DNA of 64,000 bases from CALZBJ01 sp945619025. Its GTDB lineage: Bacteria > Pseudomonadota > Gammaproteobacteria > Cardiobacteriales > Wohlfahrtiimonadaceae. Of this stretch, positions 1-8,653 are shown piece by piece; within the stretch, counting starts at the first letter, position 1, and each line of letters begins with the position of its first letter. Under the pieces are notes generated by a model. It was not told where the DNA came from and made no database searches. It was given only the letters and a program-made list of their open reading frames with translations. The stretch covers positions 1-64,000 of the forward strand of contig CALZBJ010000005.1 in the NCBI GenBank assembly GCA_945619025.1, in the 5' to 3' direction. The position numbers and the translations under genes were made by a program.

Positions 1-542
1 TCTTAATGCTGATGATTATGATTATGGTGGGGCTAACGCAAGGGATGCAACCGATTGTCGGTTATAGCTATGGCGCGGCGAAATATGAGCGGGTGGAGGA
101 AGCGCTTAAATACACCATTAAAATCGGCATGACGATGGGGCTTGTGGGCTTAATTATCAGTCTCTTTTTTCCTCATGTGGTGGTTAATCTCTTTAAACCG
201 TCTGATCATGCGATTATCGATGAAACGATCCGTTCGCTGCGGATTTCTGGGATTTTATTGCCGATTGTGGGCTTTCAAATTGTGGCGACAAGCTTTTTCC
301 AAAGCATCGGTAAAGTGGCGCAATCGATTGTGTTGAGTGTGAGCCGTCAGCTCCTCTTTCTGCTTCCCGCACTCTTTACGCTTCCCCGATATTTTGGGAC
401 GGATGGCGTATGGGCCTCGATTCCGGTAGCGGACTTTTCAGCCTCGATCATCACCGCGATTTTACTTATTGTGCAGATTCGCGCTTTTCGAGCGGCTCGG
501 AAGATGCAGGATGTGAAGCTTAAAGTTAAATCGGACCAATAG
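1..542 (+). CDS. MATE family multidrug efflux transporter, C-terminal part (5' end outside window)
   Basis: This is the last part of a Na+ or H+ coupled inner-membrane drug exporter of the MATE family. The reading frame is open back to base 3, so the gene begins before the window and the ATG at 6 is internal. Visible family features are the stretch VGLTQGMQPIVGYSYGAAKY, typical of the start of a MATE half, then hydrophobic segments and a basic tail (FRAARKMQDVKLKVK). About 178 residues remain of a usual length near 450. The next gene, ttrA, is convergent. The family assignment is firm; the substrate cannot be told. Confidence 0.85.
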   Translation, partial: LMLMIMIMVGLTQGMQPIVGYSYGAAKYERVEEALKYTIKIGMTMGLVGLIISLFFPHVVVNLFKPSDHAIIDETIRSLRISGILLPIVGFQIVATSFFQSIGKVAQSIVLSVSRQLLFLLPALFTLPRYFGTDGVWASIPVADFSASIITAILLIVQIRAFRAARKMQDVKLKVKSDQ

Positions 543-586
543 TTCAGATCCTTTATGGCGTTAATTGCTGATGAATCACGCGGACA

Positions 587-617
587 AAAAGAAGGCACTG
601 CCGGGAAACAGTGCCTT
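587..617 (-). terminator. Rho-independent terminator, probably for ttrBCA
   Basis: A 9-base perfect stem AAGGCACTG (592-600) / CAGTGCCTT (609-617) has an 8-base loop. Read on the minus strand it is followed by CTTTTTG, which fits termination of transcripts from ttrA about 200 bases upstream. On the plus strand the stem has no T-run, so it would be weak for the MATE gene. The 618-815 stretch between it and ttrA shows no convincing gene. Confidence 0.6.
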
Positions 618-815
618 AAAAAGCCAATTCCGAACGTGGTTCAATGTACGATGAACTAAACAAAATTTGGATTGGCGCGAAGTAAGTGTAAATGCTAAAT
701 CGTGCGTTTTTCGGGAATGTATATTGCTTAAATAACTATGTGTTAACGCGTTCCTTGTTATTGTTGTTTATTCTCCTCACTTCATATCCTCCTGGATATT
801 TTTTATTGTGCGTTA

Positions 816-3800
816 CTACGCTTTGTAAATTTTGGCAGGAATCCCTTGACGAACCACCGCACCTGTTGCCCAGTCAAGCCAAGGCGCTGCGATGTTTCGG
901 GTTGGGTCTTGGATCGCTAAATCATTGAGATTGAGCCCGCTTCCCACATGTTTATTAAAATAGATCGGTTCGCCATCGATATAGTGTGCGCGTGCGCCCA
1001 TATCGCGGTGACCGTAACCATGCTCGATCGCAATCACGCCGGGCATTACCCCATCGAGCACCATAATTTGTGCTTCCTCTTTACCGGAGGGCGACTCGAT
1101 ATAGACAATATCGCCATTTTCAATGCCCAAACGGCTCGCATCACCAGCATTTAAACCCACAAGGTTTGTCGGTTTAATCATGCGCATGCGTAGATTTGAT
1201 CCCGCAGTACTGCTGATTAAATGGGACTTAAACGAGGTGAGCAGGAATGGCCACTCATGTTGCGTATAGTGATCGCGCATGCTCGATCCATCGATAAAGC
1301 GTGACGGATAATAGGTCGGACAACCGCTATAACGCTCGCCATTGGTTGAATGCTTATGAACACTCACCGTTTCATTCCAAAGCTGCATCGTCATCGGCCA
1401 TTTTTTACGCAGATGATCGCCATCCCAACCCGTTTCAAAGTGAGCCACACGGCCACCGCGAGCATAGATATAAGCCACTTTCATCTGTTCTTCAGGCTTT
1501 AAGACGGCCTCGAGCTTATTTTTAAGACGGCTCACTCCGGTAAGATTCATCTCTTCACGGGTCGCATCTGGCACCGGTGAATCATCAAACGCCATATTCG
1601 CTGCCGCACGGAGATAATAATCTTCGGGGCGATTGAAGGGGTAGTGGATCGATGGATCGTTCGCATCTTGAATCGCATCATCGCCAATGCCTGGTAAATT
1701 CATCGCTTTACCCACCGCGATAAAGAAACTCTCAACGCAGATTGGATCGCCATTTTTAGTCTTATCAACATGAGGCTCAATCACCGGCCAACGAGCGGTG
1801 GACGCTTTAAATGGAACGCCGGCCCACGGAGCAGTAAAGCCCCAGCTTTCAAAGTTGTGCGTATCGGGAATGATGTAATCGGCAAACGCCGTGGTTTCAT
1901 TAATATAAGCATCAACGGCCACAAAGAGCGGTAACACCTTCGGATCGGCGAGTTTATCAATGAGTAATTGTCTAAACCCAGCGATGCCATAGACGGGATT
2001 GGTCATGTGGCTGATCCACGCTTTAAGCGGATAGGGATCGTGCCCAAGGGCTGAAATCAGCGCCTCTGAAGATTGACCACCGGCAAACGGATACCAAGGG
2101 CGACTTGCAGGGTAGGGATTCTCCCCATTTTGCAGACGATTTTTGTAATCCGTTGAGGTTTCGTACGGTTTTTTCGCGCGGGCAATCATCATGCCTTTCG
2201 GCTCAACCATGCCTTTAAACGCATTCATGTTGTAGCGCGGGCCATCGGCGTATTCTTTATATTTTCCGCCATTGACCAACAGACCGCCTTTATGATTCAT
2301 ATTGCCGATCAAAACGTTCATCGCCATTACAGACCACGCATTGTAAAAGCCGTTGCCGCTCATCATACCACCATGGCTAATGACCGCGGCTTTGCGCCCG
2401 TGACTGGTAAATTTACGTGATAGGCCATGGATCGTTTTTTCAGGCACGCCGCACATCTCGCTATATTCGCGGATGCTGTGTTTATGCGCTGATTCGGTTA
2501 ATAGGGTAAAGCTTGATTTCACCGTAACGTTTGAGCCATCAAGGAGCGTAATTGCTTTCTCAACCTCAAGCTGACCGGTTAACACAGATGCTTCTGATCC
2601 AAACTCACCATTTGCCTCATCAATCACTAAAATCGCGCTCTCACCGCGTGGGGTATCGATCGCTTTAATGTCCGCTTCACGGAGGAATTTACCGTAGAGC
2701 GGGTGATCGGTATTGGTGATCACAAGATGAGTCGCGTTTGAACAGCTCACCTCATTGTGATGGGCCATGCCGGCTTTTCCGGGGGTTTTTAAGTAAGTTT
2801 CGTTGTACCACTTTTCATCAATAATGGTACGGATGATCGCCATCGCGAGCGCCGAATCGGTTCCGGGTAAAATCGGAATCCAGGTATTATTTTTCGTTGC
2901 GAGCGTGTTGGTCATCGGTAAATTGGGAGCAACGACTGCGTACGAAAACTCGTCCACATCCTTAGTTCGCGCCGTTGCGAGTTGCCGTCCTTGGCGTTTA
3001 AAGGGATTGCCTGATTGCGCAGGTGAAGTCCCCATAAAAATAGCAAATTCAATATGGTCAAAATCGGGCTTCGCGTGGGCATTTTTCTGCATATCATTCA
3101 TCACAGCGCCGGAACCTAAGCGATACGCGAGTCCACAATAAGCGCCGTGCTGAGCGAAGTTTTTAGTGCCAAATGAGTTAAATGCAAAACGTTTGACTAA
3201 GACCTCACGCCCTTCATTTCCCGCATTGGTAATGAGCAGCTGATTCGCCTTTGGACCATATTCAGGATAAGCGGGGTCGATTGGTGTATTTAAGTCACGA
3301 ATTGCGCGCAAGCCATCGACATGACCTTCACCAAAAAGATCCCCTCCCTCAACGACTTCTTTGACAAGTTCTTCAAAGCTGATGCGTTTCCATTTCCCTT
3401 CGCCTCGTTTTCCCACTCGTTTTAAAGGCGACAGAACGCGATAGGGGCTGGTTACGCCTTCGGCCATTGACGCACCGCGCGCGCAAGCCGTTGAACGATC
3501 GTTTAACCCATTTTCTCCCCCAAGACGGCTCCACGCCTCTTTAATGGGAAGTTCATAGGGATAGTGTTCTTCGTGTGATAGCGGATGATAGGGGTTTCCC
3601 ATAATGCGCATGATTTCGTTCTTTTCAGAATCGACACGTACGCGCACACCACACACGGTCCAGCAACCAAAACATTGGGTATTGGAGACCACTTGTTTTG
3701 CCGACTGGATAAATTCTCCATCTTGGATTCTGCCTTCAACGGGAAGGGCGTTCCCGGCAATGCGATCATCGGTTAGCTCGCTTGAGGTGCCATCGATCAT

Positions 3801-3917
3801 GCCGGTCACCATGTTTTTCGCAGTATTACTATAACCTGCGACAAATGCGGCGGCGCCTCCGGCAGCGGCAATGCCTTTTACAATATTCCGACGTTTTTTA
3901 TCGAGTTTCTTATCCAT
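816..3917 (-). CDS. ttrA: Tetrathionate reductase catalytic subunit A (molybdopterin, Tat-exported)
   Basis: This is the catalytic subunit of periplasmic tetrathionate reductase, which reduces tetrathionate to two thiosulfates during anaerobic respiration. The 1033-residue protein starts with a twin-arginine signal (KRRNIVK, Arg9-Arg10) and a hydrophobic alanine-rich stretch. Cys82, Cys85 and Cys89 (CFGCWTVC), with a later Cys in STACARGAS, would hold a 4Fe-4S cluster. The rest is a DMSO-reductase-type bis-MGD fold with a C-terminal cofactor-binding domain (NLVGLNAGDASRLGIENGD). I chose the ATG at 3917 because AAAGGAGCTC precedes it and the Tat motif follows. An upstream in-frame start at 3971 would lie deep inside ttrC. 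The start overlaps the ttrC stop by 8 bases, so the genes are translationally coupled. Confidence 0.95.
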   Translation of the reverse strand: MDKKLDKKRRNIVKGIAAAGGAAAFVAGYSNTAKNMVTGMIDGTSSELTDDRIAGNALPVEGRIQDGEFIQSAKQVVSNTQCFGCWTVCGVRVRVDSEKNEIMRIMGNPYHPLSHEEHYPYELPIKEAWSRLGGENGLNDRSTACARGASMAEGVTSPYRVLSPLKRVGKRGEGKWKRISFEELVKEVVEGGDLFGEGHVDGLRAIRDLNTPIDPAYPEYGPKANQLLITNAGNEGREVLVKRFAFNSFGTKNFAQHGAYCGLAYRLGSGAVMNDMQKNAHAKPDFDHIEFAIFMGTSPAQSGNPFKRQGRQLATARTKDVDEFSYAVVAPNLPMTNTLATKNNTWIPILPGTDSALAMAIIRTIIDEKWYNETYLKTPGKAGMAHHNEVSCSNATHLVITNTDHPLYGKFLREADIKAIDTPRGESAILVIDEANGEFGSEASVLTGQLEVEKAITLLDGSNVTVKSSFTLLTESAHKHSIREYSEMCGVPEKTIHGLSRKFTSHGRKAAVISHGGMMSGNGFYNAWSVMAMNVLIGNMNHKGGLLVNGGKYKEYADGPRYNMNAFKGMVEPKGMMIARAKKPYETSTDYKNRLQNGENPYPASRPWYPFAGGQSSEALISALGHDPYPLKAWISHMTNPVYGIAGFRQLLIDKLADPKVLPLFVAVDAYINETTAFADYIIPDTHNFESWGFTAPWAGVPFKASTARWPVIEPHVDKTKNGDPICVESFFIAVGKAMNLPGIGDDAIQDANDPSIHYPFNRPEDYYLRAAANMAFDDSPVPDATREEMNLTGVSRLKNKLEAVLKPEEQMKVAYIYARGGRVAHFETGWDGDHLRKKWPMTMQLWNETVSVHKHSTNGERYSGCPTYYPSRFIDGSSMRDHYTQHEWPFLLTSFKSHLISSTAGSNLRMRMIKPTNLVGLNAGDASRLGIENGDIVYIESPSGKEEAQIMVLDGVMPGVIAIEHGYGHRDMGARAHYIDGEPIYFNKHVGSGLNLNDLAIQDPTRNIAAPWLDWATGAVVRQGIPAKIYKA

Positions 3918-4986
3918 GATGAGCTCCTTTAAACGTAAACCAGCGATCGTGGAGTAGGCTCCAGAAGACAATTAGCAGTGTGAGCCATAACCCAAAGGTG
4001 GAGATGATGCCAAGTGCGCCGTCAAAGCCCCAACTTAAGTGGTAGGGATTGATGATGACGTTATACTTTGGCAAAGTTTGTGTCTGCATGAGGATCGCCC
4101 AACGCACCGTCCAGGCAAGTGAGAGACTCATCAGTGCAAGCACTAGGTATAAAAGGCGCGATTTGATGCGATTATCTCGGTAAGTATAGAGTGTGAAACT
4201 AAGCAATGACGCAAAGTAGATAAGGAGACCAAGACCAATCGTGAACCAAACCGAACCCTGTTCGGGGAGTGAGCGAAATGCTTCGCCCGCCGGATCATTT
4301 GAGAGTGCCCAACCGGCTAAGGTTACCGCAACACCCAAAAGTCCAAAAAGTTGTAGATGATTTAAAAAGGGCGCTTTTTCATCAATATTTGCCCAGTTTT
4401 TCCATGTTTTAATCAGCATCGGCACCGCTTGGAGCGCTGTAAAGAAGAGTGCCCACGGAAGCCAAGGAGAATGCCAGAGCGCTTGCGCTTTTAACACATT
4501 GACCTCTTTCCCGGTATAGAGCACGATGCCAAATGCGGTGAGCCCCAACACAATTGAGACAAAGGGGATAAGGCGCGTTTCGTTGTAATTGCCCCAGTGA
4601 ATAAAGCGAAGCCACTTAAAAGTGTTCTCTTTGACGCTATTTTCCCGTACGACGAGCAAAAATTGGAGTAAGAGCGCCGCCACAAAGCCCGGCACAATGA
4701 TCGCACCGACCCACATCCAAGACCATGGAGTGATACTAAGGTAGAAGTTCATAATTCGGCCTGGTTGATGTAGGTCGGCACTGAGCGCGATAGGACCAAC
4801 GATGCCACAGGTCGCAGCAATCGCTAAGGTCACAAGTTCGGTTTTTTTGTAATTCCCTTTACCAAACCAGCGTATGCCGATCGCCACAAATGCCGCCGTT
4901 GCCGCAATGCCGATAAAGAAAAAGTATTGAACCGCCCATGGAAGCCAGGCGAGTTCTTGAGGGTGAGTGAGCAGTTCGCGAATCAT
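3910..4986 (-). CDS. ttrC: Tetrathionate reductase membrane subunit C (NrfD family)
   Basis: This is the quinol-oxidising membrane anchor of tetrathionate reductase. The 358-residue protein has about nine hydrophobic segments and resembles the NrfD/PsrC family. It takes electrons from the quinol pool and passes them to TtrB. The ATG at 4986 overlaps the ttrB stop (ATGA, 4983-4986), with GGAGGTC a few bases upstream inside ttrB, so this start is preferred over an in-frame one 18 bases earlier. The order B-C-A on one strand with overlapping ends matches known ttr operons. Assignment rests on context plus fold; the sequence alone says NrfD-like. Confidence 0.93.
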   Translation of the reverse strand: MIRELLTHPQELAWLPWAVQYFFFIGIAATAAFVAIGIRWFGKGNYKKTELVTLAIAATCGIVGPIALSADLHQPGRIMNFYLSITPWSWMWVGAIIVPGFVAALLLQFLLVVRENSVKENTFKWLRFIHWGNYNETRLIPFVSIVLGLTAFGIVLYTGKEVNVLKAQALWHSPWLPWALFFTALQAVPMLIKTWKNWANIDEKAPFLNHLQLFGLLGVAVTLAGWALSNDPAGEAFRSLPEQGSVWFTIGLGLLIYFASLLSFTLYTYRDNRIKSRLLYLVLALMSLSLAWTVRWAILMQTQTLPKYNVIINPYHLSWGFDGALGIISTFGLWLTLLIVFWSLLHDRWFTFKGAHHG

Positions 4987-5717
4987 AGTTTGACCTCCTG
5001 CCAAAGCATTGCTTGTCCTTGGACGTTGCTGGTAAACGCCTCATCAAGCCCTAAATAGAAGACTTGAGGAATCGTGCCTTGTTCCGGTTTTAAGACTTTA
5101 ATGTCTGCTTTGTGCTCATCGAGCATCTGGCTAATGGTGCTATTGGGGTCTTTAAGATCGCCAATAATTCGCGCGCCACCAACGCAGGATTCAACGCATC
5201 CCGGTAAAAGGCCGGCTTCTAAGCGGTGAACACAAAAGGTGCATTTATCCGCGGTGCCCGTTTCATGGTTGATAAACCGCGCTTCATAGGGGCAAGCCTG
5301 CACACAATAAGCACAGCCAACGCATTTTTTATTGTCCACAACGACAATGCCATCTTTTCGCTGGAAAGTCGCTTGTACGGGGCAAACGGGCACACATGGG
5401 GGATTGTCACAATGATTGCAAAGACGAGGAAGCATTACGTTAGTCGCTTCTTCGGTTAAATTATTGATCACTTGATATTGACGTACGGTAGTACGAAATT
5501 GTCCGGGAGGCATCTGGTTTTCCACCGAGCAGCTCACGGTACAGGCTTGGCAACCAATGCAACGACGCAGATCGATTAGCATGCCATAACGCTTGGTTTC
5601 ATCCCCTTCACGACGCTTTGGTGAAAAGAGCGGTTTTGCTTCCGCAAGGCTCATCACGGTGGCGCCTGCAGTGATTGCAGTCAGCTGTTTTAAAAGATTT
5701 CGACGACTAATGCTCAT
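4983..5717 (-). CDS. ttrB: Tetrathionate reductase iron-sulfur subunit B
   Basis: This is the electron-transfer subunit linking TtrC to TtrA. The 244-residue protein begins with a Tat-type leader (SRRNLLK) and an Ala/Thr-rich hydrophobic stretch. Four cysteine groups follow: CIGCQACTVSC, CNHCDNPPCVPVCP, CVGCAYCVQACP and CTFC...CVESC. This is the DMSO-reductase-B pattern that binds four 4Fe-4S clusters. The start is supported by GGGAGGC seven bases upstream. It is the first gene of ttrBCA, and the promoter must lie in the 142-base gap shared with ttrS. Confidence 0.95.
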   Translation of the reverse strand: MSISRRNLLKQLTAITAGATVMSLAEAKPLFSPKRREGDETKRYGMLIDLRRCIGCQACTVSCSVENQMPPGQFRTTVRQYQVINNLTEEATNVMLPRLCNHCDNPPCVPVCPVQATFQRKDGIVVVDNKKCVGCAYCVQACPYEARFINHETGTADKCTFCVHRLEAGLLPGCVESCVGGARIIGDLKDPNSTISQMLDEHKADIKVLKPEQGTIPQVFYLGLDEAFTSNVQGQAMLWQEVKL

Positions 5718-5737
5718 AGTGCCTCCCTAAAAAAATG

Positions 5738-5769
5738 GTGATTCAGTTGTGAAAAAATCTGAAAATCAC
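5738..5769. promoter_or_regulatory. Imperfect inverted repeat in the ttrB/ttrS gap
   Basis: GTGATTCAG (5738-5746) faces CTGAAAATCAC (5759-5769). The arms match except for two extra bases in the second. It lies about 20 bases upstream of the ttrB start. It is a candidate site for TtrR or an oxygen regulator; binding is inferred. Confidence 0.35.
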
Positions 5770-5782
5770 TAAAGTGTGAGCC

Positions 5783-5788
5783 TATAAT
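5783..5788 (+). promoter_or_regulatory. Likely -10 box of the ttrSR promoter
   Basis: A consensus TATAAT lies 72 bases before the chosen ttrS start. The matching -35 position (TGAAAA at 5760-5765, 17-base spacing) is poor, as expected for a weak or activated promoter. Confidence 0.4.
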
Positions 5789-5809
5789 CGGTGATTTAAA
5801 TAAAGCGCT

Positions 5810-5830
5810 CTATTGTGGTAAACCACATAG
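5810..5830. promoter_or_regulatory. Inverted repeat between ttrB and ttrS
   Basis: CTATTGTGGT (5810-5819) mirrors ACCACATAG (5822-5830) with one unpaired T, around a two-base centre. It lies downstream of the TATAAT and 30 bases before the ttrS ATG. It could be an operator of the ttr regulators or a leader hairpin in the ttrS mRNA. Confidence 0.4.
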
Positions 5831-5859
5831 GGCGAAAATAATTGACCTACAGCAATAAA

Positions 5860-7725
5860 ATGAGTGCGCATATGAGCAAAAAGGCAAGAAACTTCGACAA
5901 TTGGCCACAGTTATGGCGCTTGATTGTTCTCTCTATCTGTTTGATTGGCCATAGCGTGATTTATGCTGATAATTTTGAGTCTCAAAATCGTCTAAATATT
6001 ACGCAAAATGAGTCGTTGATCGAAAAACGTGCAATTAAGATCGGCATCTTGGCACCGAAAGGGAAAGCAACGGCATTTAATAGTTGGAGCCCTTGGATTG
6101 CTCACTTAAATGAGCATCTTCCACAATATGATTTTACGATGCAGGCGATCAATCTTAATGAATTTGATGCGGTGGCCAATAGCGGCGAGGTGGATCTGAT
6201 CCTCGGGCATCAGGCGAGTTTTTTATCGATTCAGCCCAATGTGTCGATTCGTTGGATGGCGAGTTTAAAGCGCAATCTCAACACCTTTAATCAATATAGT
6301 GAGATCGGGAGCGCCATCTGGGTTACCAAAGCAAGTGGCATCGAATCGCCGAGCGATCTTAAAGGAAAGCGAGTCTCGGCGGTGGGCCCGAATGCGTTTG
6401 GAGGCTTTTTGCTCGCCTATAAACATTTGTATGATGAAGGGTTAGAAGCCCCGCGGGATTATGAGGTGATCTTTACCGGATATCCAATCGAGCAGGGGAT
6501 TTTACTGCTTGAAAAGGGGGAGGTGGATGCGACCATTGCGCCGACTTGTATGTTTGAGCATATGGTGCAAAATGGGGAATTGGTGGGATCTAAATTTAGG
6601 CTGTTATCGCCTTATCCTGCGCTCGGGGGCTGTTTAAGCAGTACGCCGCTTCTGCATAATTGGTCGCTTGCGGCGCTCCCCTCGCTAGATGAACACGACG
6701 CACAGCGGATTCGTCAATTTCTCTTTAGTGAGCAAGATGAGCGTCAACCAACTTGGGGCCTACCGGTCGGGCTTGGGGAGGTGTTTGAACTGCAAAAACT
6801 CTCTGGTCTAATCAAAGTGGATGAAACCTTGTGGCAGACGGTAATTCGGCTCGCGCAGACCTATAAAATCTGGCTGATGGGGATCTTATTGGGGATGTTT
6901 TTACTCATGGTGAATCACCTTTGGCTTACGTGGACGGCGCGGCGTCAGCGCATTCAGCTTGAAACGGTCTATCATACGCTGCATGAATATGAAGAGATGC
7001 TCTCGCGGGCGGATCGGCTCTATATTTTGGGCGAGATCGCAAGTGGAATTGGTCACGAACTCAATCAGCCGTTAATGGCGATTCGTAACTACGCCGAAGG
7101 GAGTGCCTACGGGCTTAAAAAAGGGGGCGATCCGACGGAATTCATTGGGCCGATGGAACGAATTGCCCAGCAAGTTGAGCATTGCAACGCCATCATTAAA
7201 AATCTTCAAGCGTGGGCAAAACCGAAACAAGGCCATCAGATGGAGTGGGTCGATCTTCAGCCCTTTATCCTGCGTATTATTGAGATGACGCGCCTCCAAA
7301 ACAAAAACCGGGTGCAGATCGATGTTAATATCGATTGCCATCAGACAATTTTCACCGTGATTTCAATCTTGGAGCAGGTGATTACCAACACGCTCCTTAA
7401 CGCGGTGCAGGCAGGGGCGAACCATATTATTATTGAGGCAAAATGTGAGCGGGATTATTACAAAATTCTCATTACCGATAACGGCAGCGGCTTTAGCGAA
7501 GAGATTCTCGACGCGCCATTTGTCCCCTTTAGAACCACCAAACAAGAGGGGCTTGGGCTCGGACTTGTCATTTGCGAGCGCTTAATTGCCTCAATCGGCG
7601 GAAAATTCCGTCTAGCGAATCGTAAAGAGGCGAAAGGCGCTGCGATTCGAATCATTTTACCGAGCGGCCATAAATGCCCCTATCAGCGCGAAGAACTTGC
7701 AGGAAAAGAGAACGATGACCCATAA
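5860..7725 (+). CDS. ttrS: Tetrathionate sensor histidine kinase TtrS
   Basis: This is the sensor kinase that detects tetrathionate outside the cytoplasmic membrane and phosphorylates TtrR. About 621 residues: an N-terminal signal/anchor helix, a periplasmic PhnD-like substrate-binding domain (roughly residues 45-330, starting KIGILAPKGKA), a transmembrane helix near residue 345 (WLMGILLGMFLLMVNHLWL), then a kinase core. The phospho-acceptor is His399 (GHELNQPL). ATP-binding boxes TDNGSG and GLGLGLVICERL follow. The start is uncertain: ATG at 5860, ATG at 5872 and TTG at 5842 are all in frame and none has a good ribosome site. It overlaps ttrR. Confidence 0.9.
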   Translation: MSAHMSKKARNFDNWPQLWRLIVLSICLIGHSVIYADNFESQNRLNITQNESLIEKRAIKIGILAPKGKATAFNSWSPWIAHLNEHLPQYDFTMQAINLNEFDAVANSGEVDLILGHQASFLSIQPNVSIRWMASLKRNLNTFNQYSEIGSAIWVTKASGIESPSDLKGKRVSAVGPNAFGGFLLAYKHLYDEGLEAPRDYEVIFTGYPIEQGILLLEKGEVDATIAPTCMFEHMVQNGELVGSKFRLLSPYPALGGCLSSTPLLHNWSLAALPSLDEHDAQRIRQFLFSEQDERQPTWGLPVGLGEVFELQKLSGLIKVDETLWQTVIRLAQTYKIWLMGILLGMFLLMVNHLWLTWTARRQRIQLETVYHTLHEYEEMLSRADRLYILGEIASGIGHELNQPLMAIRNYAEGSAYGLKKGGDPTEFIGPMERIAQQVEHCNAIIKNLQAWAKPKQGHQMEWVDLQPFILRIIEMTRLQNKNRVQIDVNIDCHQTIFTVISILEQVITNTLLNAVQAGANHIIIEAKCERDYYKILITDNGSGFSEEILDAPFVPFRTTKQEGLGLGLVICERLIASIGGKFRLANRKEAKGAAIRIILPSGHKCPYQREELAGKENDDP

Positions 7726-8365
7726 TCCAACCATGAAAGTCCATATTATTGATGATGAGCGTGAGGTGCGCGAGTCGTGCGAATTTTTGGTGCGTCAGCT
7801 CGAGTATGAGGCGGTGTCGCTCTGGGAAAATGGCGCCGTTTTTATTGAGGAAGCCAATCTCAAGGAGCCCGCGATCGCCATTGTCGATCTGCGGATGCCA
7901 AAGATGAGCGGGCAAGAGGTGGTGAGTTATCTTAAAGCTCATAAAAGCGCCGTAGTGCCGATTATTTTAACCGGGCATGGAGATGTCGCGCAGGCGGTTG
8001 CGATGCTTAAAGAGGGCGCGGCGGATTTTTTAGAAAAACCGGTCTCGATGGCGAAACTCGTCAATGCACTCTCCATCGCGGAAAAGCTCGCCACAGAGCG
8101 GTTTGAGCAATATGAGCTTGATGCACGTTTTGCCACCCTCTCAGAGCGGGAAAAGGCGGTAAGTGCGCTAGTTTTCGCAGGGCTTACCAATCGGAAAATT
8201 GCCGATACTTTGCACGTTGCGGTGCGAACCGTAGAAGTGCAGCGGGCGAATGCGATGAAGAAGATGGATGTGGATAATATCGCTGATTTTATTGCCAAAC
8301 TTGCCTACGTTGAGGCACTTAAAGCAAGTGATTTTCTTGAAGCGCTTGACCTTGAGATTGATTAA
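7715..8365 (+). CDS. ttrR: Tetrathionate response regulator TtrR (NarL/FixJ type)
   Basis: This is the DNA-binding partner of TtrS, expected to activate ttrBCA. The 216-residue protein has a receiver domain (acidic DDE near residue 12, phospho-acceptor Asp58 in VDLRMPK, Lys in LEKPVS) and a C-terminal LuxR/FixJ helix-turn-helix (LTNRKIADTLHVAVRTVEVQ). The ATG at 7715 lies inside the last codons of ttrS, preceded by AGGAAAAGAG, so the pair is translationally coupled. A further in-frame ATG at 7733 is possible. Confidence 0.92.
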   Translation: MTHNPTMKVHIIDDEREVRESCEFLVRQLEYEAVSLWENGAVFIEEANLKEPAIAIVDLRMPKMSGQEVVSYLKAHKSAVVPIILTGHGDVAQAVAMLKEGAADFLEKPVSMAKLVNALSIAEKLATERFEQYELDARFATLSEREKAVSALVFAGLTNRKIADTLHVAVRTVEVQRANAMKKMDVDNIADFIAKLAYVEALKASDFLEALDLEID

Positions 8366-8586
8366 CACGTGATTAACGCCCGATTGCAACGCGATTGCAA
8401 TGAGATTATAACGGACTTGCCTTAAAAGATTCGGCAGGGCGTTTCGATTCCCTCTATACTGAACGAATAGCAAGTAATGATTTGCATCTTTCTGTATCTC
8501 TTTGTATTCATTTGTATTGAAATGCAAACTGTGAAACAGGTCATTTAATAACGCTATAGCGCCCTTCTATGACGGCGGGGTAACAT

Positions 8587-8604
8587 TTGTCACATTCCGG
8601 TCAC
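8587..8604 (+). promoter_or_regulatory. Pho box upstream of phoB
   Basis: Two 7-base repeats, TTGTCAC and CGGTCAC, are separated by ATTC, giving the 11-base period of PhoB sites. A -10-like TATACT follows at 8615-8620, ten bases on, so the box takes the place of a -35 element. This implies PhoB autoregulates phoBR. The rest of the gap after ttrR (8366-8586) holds nothing recognisable. Confidence 0.8.
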
Positions 8605-8653
8605 AATGCATTTATATACTTGCATCACGTTCCATAAACTTGTAAGAGAGACA

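Noticed and set aside
760..800. Strong AGGAGG on the minus strand downstream of ttrA
   Set aside because: The ATG after it gives only two codons before a stop, and a nearby GTG frame has only 14 codons.
692..928. 78-residue open frame on the plus strand
   Set aside because: Its second half is antisense to the ttrA end, it lacks a good ribosome site and the protein has no recognisable features.
8425..8460. TTCGATTCC-like stretch recalling a tRNA T-arm
   Set aside because: No acceptor, D- or anticodon stems could be drawn around it.
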